Origin: Symbiodinium natans
Taxonomy: Eukaryota > Sar > Dinophyceae > Suessiales > Symbiodiniaceae
Reading direction: 5' to 3'
Length of the DNA stretch: 64,000 nt
NCBI GenBank assembly: GCA_905221605.1
Contig: CAJNDS010002234.1
Span: 74,501 to 138,500, forward strand
Positions 56,743 to 64,000 of the stretch are shown here, piece after piece. The first letter of the stretch is position 1; each line of letters starts with the position of its first letter. The translations under genes and the position numbers were made by a program. A model generated the notes under the pieces. It did not search any database, was not told the origin of the DNA, and saw only the letters and a program-made list of their open reading frames with translations.

Positions 56743-58382
56743 TTGGCATCAAATACGATGCTTGCAGCAGGCTACAGACGCCGGCGGCAGCGAGGCTGCA
56801 GGCCGGTCGTACTGGGCTAAGGTTGTAAGATGTTTCTCCCCAAAGCGTGACTATGCATAAATAGAGTCATCCATGCCTGATATATATGTGTATATATATA
56901 TATATATGTGTACGTATGTATGGATGTATGTATACATATCTATCTATCTCTCTCTATCCATCTATCTTATATATATATATATTTATTTATTTCTTTTTCT
57001 GTTCGATGTTATTCGTCTCTTCGTGCTTCTTCGGGTTTGGGGACATTCAGGTCACTTTCATGTGATGACTTCGAGTTTGAAGGCATCGCCAAGCGTACTG
57101 CGGAAGACTGTTGGGCAGTCTGTCGCAGCCATTGCTTCCCCAGCGGCCGCGCTTCTGGCTGCTGGCAAAGCCATCTCTGCGCGCCGTGGAGCTGTGAAGC
57201 GACGGGCGGCAGCGACAGTGCCCCCGCCATGTTTTCTTCAAGACATGAATCCGAAGAGGAGGGAGAAACTCTCCTTGTTTCCAGTAATGACGGTAGATGC
57301 TGCTGCAGAAGGACAGCGCGAAGGCGGACCAGAAGAAGTCTGGTCGTCAGATCAACATCAGCAACGAGGCTGGATTTTGTCATACCCTGTCATCGTGCCA
57401 CGGCAAACGCCTGAGAGACGGGAAACAGACGCCAAACAAATATGCGAACTGCATGAAACATCATGCAACCTTCACCATCAGAGAGAAGGCGTGTGTGGCA
57501 CACTTGCGGACTTTCGATTCGCTGTTTAAGGCTCTGCGAAGGCTCTGCGAAGTTGAGAACGGTTCCTTTGTCAGCGCTTCCTTGCAGGCGACCTTGCCAA
57601 AGACTCTTGCTGAGGGCTCGTCAACTTCCATGGAGCTTAGGCTGCATTTCTTGGCAGGAAGCATTCCGGGTTTTTGCCAGTTCAGCTATCATTGCTGCGG
57701 TAAGATGGTAGCGGTGTTTGTCATATAGACACAGATGTGTGCTCTGTGTGTGTGTGTGTGTGTGCTGTGAGTGTGCAGCCGAGGATGCATTCATGCGAGA
57801 GAATGCAGCAGAGGCCACTTGCCGGTCGACACAACTGTGTTTGGTTCCGCTGCGGACGTCGTGCGGACGTCGCCATTCCGACATCGATAGGGCACCATAA
57901 CGCAAAGTGGTAGTGTTCAGGTTCAGAAAGACTTTGTAAAGCACCTCCAAACCCTGGACCCAAACTCTCAAGACTTCCAACTGCGTAGTGCAGCATGTTT
58001 GCAGCTCAAGACAGGTGAGCCTGCAGAATCTTGAGAAGATTGTGCCCAAGCCCGGCGAGCCGGAGATCTTGCAGTGCTTCCTGAAGCTGGGAACTGAGAC
58101 TGTACTGTATTTTGGCAAGCAAGTGCCAGCGGCGTCATCTGTTCTTCTCCTCGCGCTGGCGCGGATCTAAAGGGCTCTGTGTGCACTAAGAGGAGTTTTG
58201 CACGATAACTTGGGCAAACTTTCTGACTGCACCTACCTGATCTGGGGGTTGATCTCATGGGGCCTTTTTTTGGCGTACCCAGAAAAAAGTCCTCTGGGCA
58301 ACACACGAGGCCAAATGACATTGGCCCCTATCGTTCGCAGCTCATGATGGAGGCCGGGCAGTGCCTACACCCCTCAACTACC

Positions 58383-58433
58383 CTCGGGTTTAGGGTTTAG
58401 GGTTTAGGGTTTGGGGTTTAGGGGTTAGGGTAA
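58383..58433. repeat. Telomere-like TTTAGGG tract, opposite orientation
   Basis: About seven units of GGTTTAGGGTT type, plus-strand G-rich, so inverted relative to the tracts at 54.5-56.7 kb. Confidence 0.9.
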
Positions 58434-58754
58434 TTCGGGCCTAACAGAGGCAATTGGGAGGCCCTCAGCTGAAGACCATAAACCTGGGCGAAGGTCAAGG
58501 TCGAGGTTGCCGAGGCCGGTGGCAAGTGCAACATCCACATCCTGGACATGTTCCCAGGCGCGGCGGCATAAAGTGCAGCGGACAAGGGTCCACAAAACCT
58601 GACACGGATTGTGGTTTTAGGGCTTGGGAACGACAAGTAGGGTTACCAGACATTTGGATAGCATAATAGGGGTTCGAATAAAGGTGCCCTTTTTCTGGTA
58701 GCTTAACCTAGGCTCCTCAATACACGCCACCCAGTCCAGTCACTAGGGCTCCAG

Positions 58755-58846
58755 GAAATGTGGACAAGAAGACCGGGGAGGTCACCTTCGATCCTCAATA
58801 CAAGGCTTCTGGCTGGTCCATTGTGCATGCTGCTGCGTGGGGCAGT
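58755..58846 (+). CDS. Ankyrin-like exon, unknown gene
   Basis: A plus-strand exon after a CCAG acceptor reads NVDKKTGEVTFDPQYKASG then WSIVHAAAWG, resembling the G-W-x-x-x-H-x-A-A-x-x-G core of an ankyrin repeat; a GC donor (GGGGCAG) follows. A preceding coding-like piece KVEVAEAGGKCNIHILDMF (about 58495-58555) may belong to the same gene. Only one repeat core is visible, so the family is tentative. Confidence 0.4.
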
Positions 58847-59040
58847 TTTGGAGTTTCGGGTGGAATCCACCAAGATGGACATGGAGTCCGAGAACATCAT
58901 CCAGTGGACTGAGAACGGCCAAGGAGGCGCGCTGCAGCGCAAGCAAGCTGCATCATGACGGGTTTCTGTTGGTGCTTCCGACTTCGAAGCAGGCCTCGAG
59001 GTCGTCAACCGCGCCTGGTTCCGAGCTTAGCTTTCCCCTG

Positions 59041-59092
59041 AAACCCTAAGCCCTAAACCCTAAACTTTAAACCCTAAACCCTAAACCCGGTG
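59041..59092. repeat. Telomere-like CCCTAAA tract
   Basis: Seven units, C-rich on the plus strand, with one CTTTAAA variant. Confidence 0.9.
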
Positions 59093-59205
59093 TGGATGTT
59101 GAGATGGGGGCGCGGCATTCAGATGCAGGTCCCGGTCCAGGATGAACCTTCCGTGGTGGTTCCCCCTGCCAGACGCCTTCATCGAGAAGGCCTTGCAGCA
59201 AACGA

Positions 59206-59279
59206 GGGTTTAGGGTTTAGGGTTTAGGGTTAAGGTTTAGGGTTTAGGGTTTAGGGCTTAGGGTTTAGGGTTTAGGGTG
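59206..59279. repeat. Telomere-like TTTAGGG tract
   Basis: About ten units, G-rich on the plus strand, facing the opposite way to the tract only 115 bases to its left; the pair could fold as an imperfect hairpin. Confidence 0.9.
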
Positions 59280-59808
59280 AGATGGTATTTCGAAACAAAC
59301 GCGACTTTAGGAAAAATCAAGGCCCTGCATTTATGATATTCACATTATATGATATATTGACATGTTTACATGGTATTATGATGTTATGATGTGGTGATAT
59401 TATGATATTGTAATCTTTTTGGTATCACGATATTCTGACGTTATGATCTTCAGATAATGACGGTAGCTGATGTTTTATACTATCGTGTTAGATTTCGGCT
59501 GCTTCTGTCGAGGCTGCCCAGCTGATGATCCGCAAGGTGGCGTTGGCCCTGGATCTCTGGGAATGGCCGAGTAAAAAGGCGGAGCTTAATTTATTTATAC
59601 GATTATTGCAAAGCAACTTAATCTGCTAATTTAATATTCGCAGTAGATCAGTACAAGAGTGTAGTGCAATCGTTCTTGTCCCCCGCTCTCTGCCCCTGAA
59701 CACGCCCGAAGGCCTCCATGTCACCCTTCATATTGCCTGAGCGCTTCGAGATCTGAATTCTATTCTAATCGCTGCGAAACTCTGAAGCTTGCATGTGTTC
59801 TTGTTGCC

Positions 59809-59810
<2 letters not shown>
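59280..59810. other. AT-rich interval without gene
   Basis: Contains short repeats of TATGATATT/ATTATGAT type (59330-59470) and no supported coding sequence. Confidence 0.5.

Positions 59811-59811
<1 letters not shown>

Positions 59812-59858
<47 letters not shown>
59812..59858. repeat. GCT/CAG trinucleotide repeat
   Basis: About fifteen perfect GCT units on the plus strand, giving Leu-, Cys- or Ala-runs forward and a Gln-run on the minus strand. No gene is attached. Confidence 0.95.
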
Positions 59859-59935
59859 AGTTGTTGCTGCTGCGGTTGATACTCTTCTTGTTGTTCTTGG
59901 GGTTGGTGGGGTTGGTGTTGGATGGCGGCGGTCGC

Positions 59936-59986
59936 GGTGGTGGTGGTGGTGGTGGTGGTGGTGGTGGTGGTGGTGATGGTGGTGGT
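59936..59986. repeat. GGT/ACC trinucleotide repeat
   Basis: About sixteen GGT units (one GAT), 80 bases after the GCT repeat; reads as His- or Thr-runs on the minus strand. Confidence 0.95.
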
Positions 59987-60016
59987 CATGCCTGATTCCC
60001 AAACGATCCAAATCAG

Positions 60017-60105
60017 ACTGAGGTCAAGGATGGCATAGCCAAGGTGAACGAGCAGATCGACACCAAGTACAGCGCGTGGCTTGCACTTCGTCTGCACTTG
60101 TGCAT
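60017..60105 (+). CDS. Exon-like segment of unknown protein
   Basis: The plus strand reads TEVKDGIAKVNEQIDTKYS followed by AWLALRL, an amphipathic-helix-like stretch. A later plus-strand piece, GPDEILDCLYVQLRREDFAQ (about 60309-60370), has similar character. Both agree in strand with neighbouring genes. No family recognised. Confidence 0.35.
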
Positions 60106-61106
60106 CTCGCCGAGGTGTTTTTGTTGTGTGTTTTCAGGTCTAGGAACTGAGTGCAGCGCGAGGCGAGAGAGAAGGTGGACGCGTGAGTGTTCAATCTTTC
60201 TGCGTGTCACCCTTCGGCTGCACTGCCCGCCTTTGTCACAGATTTCGGTGCCTGGGGCCATGCGATAGATTTCGAGGCCCCACCCAGGCCCGATCACAGA
60301 TTCCGGGGGGCCCTGATGAGATCCTAGACTGTTTGTATGTGCAGCTTCGGCGAGAAGACTTTGCACAGGTGCCGTTTTAACGAAGTATTTGTGCATGTCC
60401 TGTGCAGACAGGATGTCAAGCCATCAATTTTCGCGCTTCCAACTCGAGCTGGCTTGGTTGCAGGTCGGACGAGTAAATGCGTACATTGAAAGACCCGACA
60501 AAAACCCGAGCATGATCGAAGGCCCACCCTGCACAACCCTGCACCCTGCCCTTTTCCTGAAGCATGGGAGGACCTCAGAGTCCCCTTTGCGAACGCCCGG
60601 GGCGCGGGACGACCGAAGCAAGTCGTCGGGGCTGTGCGTGTTGCCGAGTGTCGAAACTTGTTGATGACCCATGTACAGAAGTTTTCATTGTAATTCACAC
60701 TTCCAAGCCAGCTTGTGCAGAGTTTTCCCTTTGCTTCTGTCTGCAAGACTGATGTGCTGCTCGGCTCGGACGAGCTTGGAGCTTGCGTGGTGTGCCTGAG
60801 CAAGCCCCACCAGTGCGTTCAGCACCGGAAAAAACCCGGAGGTATTGATTGAGCTCAGAGGGCGACTAGGAGAAGACACATCGAGTCATCGTTTCATCCG
60901 AATAACAATCGTAGTAATTATAGTAATGGTAATAGTCATAATATTAACATATAATAATCATAATAATAGTAATGGAGGGTGGCCGAACTCTTCCAGCCTT
61001 GGGACCTGGGGTGCAGGCCACAGTCTCCACGATGGAGCCGGGCATCTCCTCCTACAGCGCCTCCTCGTGCGCACGCAGTTTTTGTGGCTGCAAGCCTCTT
61101 TTGTGC

Positions 61107-61172
61107 CCTAAACCCTAAACCCTAAACCCTAACCCTAAAGCCTAAACCCTACACCCTAAAGCCTAAACCCTA
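61107..61172. repeat. Telomere-like CCCTAAA tract
   Basis: About nine units, with GCCTAAA and CCCTACA variants, C-rich on the plus strand. Confidence 0.9.
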
Positions 61173-61279
61173 ACTGCGGCCAGGGCGTGGCCGACGGGTG
61201 AGCTGGAGTCCTTCAGGGAAGTGTCTCGAGTGCAGCTTGAAGCTCAGTGCCAGATGCTGCAGCCGCCAGAATGGATGTT

Positions 61280-61332
61280 TGGGTTTAGGGTTTAGGGTTT
61301 AGGGTTTAGGGTTTAATTAGGGTTTAGGGCTT
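61280..61332. repeat. Telomere-like TTTAGGG tract
   Basis: About seven units, with AATTAGGG and GCTTAA variants, G-rich on the plus strand, again facing the preceding tract (108 bases away). Confidence 0.9.
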
Positions 61333-61392
61333 AATTCAAAACCATTCCCGTCCGAGCGGTCCCTTTCGGTCCTGTGGGCTTGGCAACTTTCA

Positions 61393-61599
61393 GGCCTGGT
61401 GGCGCCTTGGCATCACCGGAGAGTTCTACGCCGCCTCGGACGCTGCCCGGAGACGCGCTGAGCTTGGGGGCGACACCCAGGACAGATGCGGCCTGAAGAG
61501 GGGCCTTAGCATTTTCTTACAATGGGCCGCGCACATGCACATGGATGCACGCGGTGCCTTGGTGGCAGAGAGTTTCCAGGACCTCAGGCCTGATCTCTA
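61393..61599 (+). CDS. Exon of unknown protein, well-formed coding sequence
   Basis: After a TTTCAG acceptor the plus strand reads WWRLGITGEFYAASDAARRR then AELGGDTQDRCGLKRG, continuing open to a stop near 61599. The composition is strongly protein-like. The exon probably ends earlier, within the first 35 to 40 codons. No family recognised. Confidence 0.45.
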
Positions 61600-63555
61600 G
61601 CGCGTCGCCGCAGCCGGCTCCTCAGCATTTCGCCCAAGTGCAGCCTGGACAGCAGTCGCGACACAAGCAGCCAACACGATCTCGAGCTGCTTGTTCACCA
61701 CAAGCCTTGGCTGAGGGTGGAAGTGTCAGGACAGCAGTTTCTGGTATGGCATGTGGATGTTGGAGAGTCTTGAGATGGGTCTTGCGAACTGTACGAGCCG
61801 TTCGGAATCTTTGCGAATCCATCTGTCCTTGTTTGATTTTCCTTGGGGGGCAGCTGCCGCAGGGTCCTGGTCGACTCCTCCAATGCCTTCACAGCTGTGT
61901 AGATGCACCCTTACACTCCCCAAGCTCATCTAAACTCTTCTAAACTCCTGTAAACTCGTGTAAGCTCATGTGAACCCGAAGCTTCCCTAGCCTCAACCTT
62001 GGGGTCGAGTACAGATGTTGTTGCCATGCCACTGAATGCTCGCCCAAGCTAGGCCAGAACCAGCAGCAAAGGTCCGGCCAAACCCCCCATCCCCTGTGTC
62101 TCAAAGCTTGGAATCTCGTCTGCCGCAGGACTAGAAGTGGTGCACGAGAAAGAGGCCACCTGGCACTTAGGGAAGTTCCCGATGGTTTACGGGCTTGGGT
62201 TGAGGATCTTGGTGGGGTCTTAGATTTCAGGCAAACTGCATCGCATAGTCTCCGTGGTGCTGTTGTGCAGCTGATGTTGAACTGATGTTTGAAGTGACGT
62301 GCGAATGCTCGGTGCTCAAGCTTCATCACCTTATTCGAGCCCTGTGTGGGTCTTCCGCCATATCCGACAAACGGACCTTTGCCGAGGGACTTCGCTTCTA
62401 AGCTGCGTTAAGGTCAATTTTCTGCAGCAATTTTCTCAAATTGCGGGTGGTGTGGACCGGAGCAGAGCTGTCACCGAGGCGTCCGCGACCTACTACGATC
62501 GACAAGTTGAACCCCAGCATGTCATTGTGGACCGCGCTGCTTCTGGTGCTGGTATGGCCAGGAAGTGTCCCGATGGCAAAACAGCCTGGGTTCCTTAAGC
62601 CCTCCCCACAACTCCCCCTTCCCCAATGATTTCACTTGTGGGGATGGAAAGCTTAGCACCTCGCCACTTGAGGCGCCGCGACCTCCAAAATCTCGGAGAG
62701 ATCGAAGACCCCTGCGCTCATACAGACAGGAGAGCTGCCTCCAACCTTTGATGACTTGTTGACTTTCGGTTTGCAGGTTTTTGGCTTCGGTTGGACTGTT
62801 CGTCCGAGCCTGGCCCAGGACATGCCGTGCCAGCTATTGCTAAGTCTCTGGATGGCGGCCTCATCGAAGGTTCTCGAGATGGTTTTAGGGGCCCTTTCGG
62901 GGGGCAGTTTTGGGGGGGCCCATTTGGGTTTTCTGTGGGCTGAAACGGAGCTTCAGGCGAGGAGTTGGAGTCCCTTCTCCTGAGTGAGACAGGCCTGGCC
63001 ATCCTGGTTGCGTTGACGATCCTGTATCTTTGATGATGAAGCTAAGTTCACATGTGCTCGTATGTTACGCTCCTGAACATGTGTGTGTGGCACAGGTGGC
63101 GAGAGCCACGAGGGAGGAGTGGAGCAATGCTCGCAGGCCAGAGGAATCAGCAGTTCACTTTGAGCATGCGCCGTCGCAGTTCCAACTATGACGGTCATAC
63201 CTTGAAGGACTGCGAACCGAGCTTCGAAGGCAAGACGATCACAGTGCCTTGATCTACAACATCTATGTAACAGATTATGCCGCACAGCCCCCACGCTACT
63301 AAGCAGTCCGATACCCAGAATCTGTTTGAACTGCTCTTGGACTTTGGAAGGGGCTTGATTGCAATGACGCCCAGGAGTCTGAAGACCAGGGGAAACCATG
63401 TGCAAGCCGCTTCAATGCTCGGCTCCCAGTAGGAGAATGTGGAGAAAGGGGCCTGTTTTTGGGGTCTCGGACTGTTGCATCGAACCATAGTGGATGTGGG
63501 AGGTTGGCTGAAGTTCAGCGGAAGTCAGTGATGAGCTGAAATCAGTGATGCCTCA
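61600..63555 (+). other. Unassigned interval with possible plus-strand exons
   Basis: Weak coding-like plus-strand pieces: AVTEASATYYDRQVEPQH (about 62465-62520), EELESLLLSETGLAILVALT (about 62957-63015, one hydrophobic segment) and QVARATREEWSNARRPEES (about 63095-63150). A short AACTCNTGTAA repetition lies at 61930-61965. Nothing identified. Confidence 0.3.
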
Positions 63556-63990
63556 GCCAAGGTGGACATGGTTTTGGACATCCCGGCTCTGGCTGTGGCT
63601 TTCTTCATGGCCCTGATGCTCGCGCGATTTCAGTTTGTCCCCAAGCTGGAAGACAAGGCAAGCTGGGACTGGGTTTGGGCTCTTGCTGAGCCCTGGGAGC
63701 TGGTCTAACTTAACTCTTTGACTTCTTGCCAGGCTCGCCAGGCTTCGCAAGCTCTGAAAGCTTCGGCTTCGGATTGGGCTGTGGATGAGTTTGGGTGCAC
63801 GGCGCTGCACCGAGCCGCAGACGAGGGCAACACTGTGGAGGCATGAGACCTTCTTTGCTACGCGGTTTCTAGTCCCCCAAGGCCCCCTGCACCCCCAAGA
63901 GGTGGAGAGGCTCCTGCAGAGCGGCCTCGACATCGAAGCGAAGGAGGCCCGGGGAGGGGGGGGGGTTGATAGCCGCATGCTACCATGATA
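63556..63990 (+). CDS. Ankyrin-repeat protein, 3' end off the window
   Basis: Three exons joined by two GC-AG introns: 63556-63657, 63733-63840 and from 63902. Intron 1 is 75 bases (AAG|GCAAGC to GCCAG|GCTCGC); intron 2 is 61 bases (GAG|GCATGA to AAGAG|GTGGAG). The product begins with a hydrophobic stretch (DIPALAVAFFMALMLARFQF, a possible membrane helix), then a linker rich in Ala and Ser, then DEFGCTALHRAADEGNTVE joined to VERLLQSGLDIEAKEARG, which is one complete ankyrin repeat unit (T-A-L-H-x-A-A-x-x-G-x-x-x-x-V-x-x-L-L-x-x-G). Ankyrin repeats mediate protein binding; the partner is unknown. Upstream exons are expected but not mapped. The reading after about 63955 enters a G-run and may be intronic. 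Confidence 0.7.
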
Positions 63991-64000
63991 CCAGCACCTC

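Larger units (their letters stand above)
55400..58350 (+). other. Unassigned plus-strand exon-like segments and simple repeats
   Basis: Coding-like plus-strand pieces: AAQFVASLHAKLQADPQKEN (about 55922-55985), EAATQFGGLNSAMLDQQPFL (about 56090-56150), DDFEFEGIAKRTAEDCWAVC (about 57063-57125), FTIREKACVAHLRTFDSLF (about 57468-57530) and LQNLEKIVPKPGEPEILQCF (about 58020-58085). Some may be the C-terminal domain of the SET protein, others a following gene. Between them lie CACACACC (55660-55690), telomere-like tracts, a TA/TATG-rich stretch (56878-56995) and a TG microsatellite (57746-57765). No family is recognised in the exons. Confidence 0.35.

Noticed and set aside
59765-60097. Minus-strand poly-Gln/poly-Thr ORF
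   Set aside because: Made of GCT and GGT microsatellites; flanking residues look non-coding and the opposite strand carries a plausible exon (60017-60105).

Overview
The window looks like nuclear DNA of a dinoflagellate, most plausibly a Symbiodiniaceae-type alga. Five things point there: short exons joined by introns whose donors are often GC or GA rather than GT; telomere-type TTTAGGG/CCCTAAA motifs scattered inside introns; a large array of that motif; single-orientation blocks of genes; and decayed mobile ORFs (a cytosine-methyltransferase-like protein and a tyrosine recombinase). No bacterial-type operons, rRNA, tRNA or CRISPR were seen. Coordinates for multi-exon genes are envelopes; I found the exons by reading conserved motifs across frames.

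Left block (1 to about 18.1 kb, all minus strand): an SNF1/AMPK-alpha-like protein kinase running off the left edge; a coiled-coil-rich gene with many small exons; unassigned exon-like segments; the splicing factor SYF2 (stop at 13296); and a cyclophilin-type prolyl isomerase.

Middle (about 19.6 to 48.7 kb): repeat- and transposon-rich. A 5.8-kb unit is present twice head to tail. Both copies start with a T-run on the plus strand (a poly-A end on the minus strand), hold a long unknown minus-strand ORF and contain nested 0.69-kb repeats. Next come a minus-strand tyrosine-recombinase ORF and a Gag/zinc-finger/RNase H ORF that lacks reverse transcriptase, resembling DIRS/Ngaro-class elements. 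Then come a decayed 2OG-oxygenase-like ORF (minus) and a decayed DNA-methyltransferase-like ORF (plus). From 41.86 to 44.86 kb lies a tandem-repeat block: GGAA microsatellites, a minisatellite, about 320 bp of CCCTAAA, a 460-bp array of 9-bp GCGGAGGGC repeats, and G-run/C-run hairpin repeats, bracketed by inverted T-rich motifs.

Right block (48.7 to 64 kb, recognisable genes all plus strand): a DUF4246-like 2OG-Fe(II) oxygenase-type protein, an ACR3 arsenite transporter with an unusual N-terminal domain, a SET-domain methyltransferase, several unassigned exons, and an ankyrin-repeat gene running off the right edge. Gene orientation therefore switches divergently across the repeat-rich middle. 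The host genes have unrelated roles (energy-sensing kinase, spliceosome, protein folding, arsenic efflux, protein methylation), as expected for a dinoflagellate gene block rather than a functional operon.
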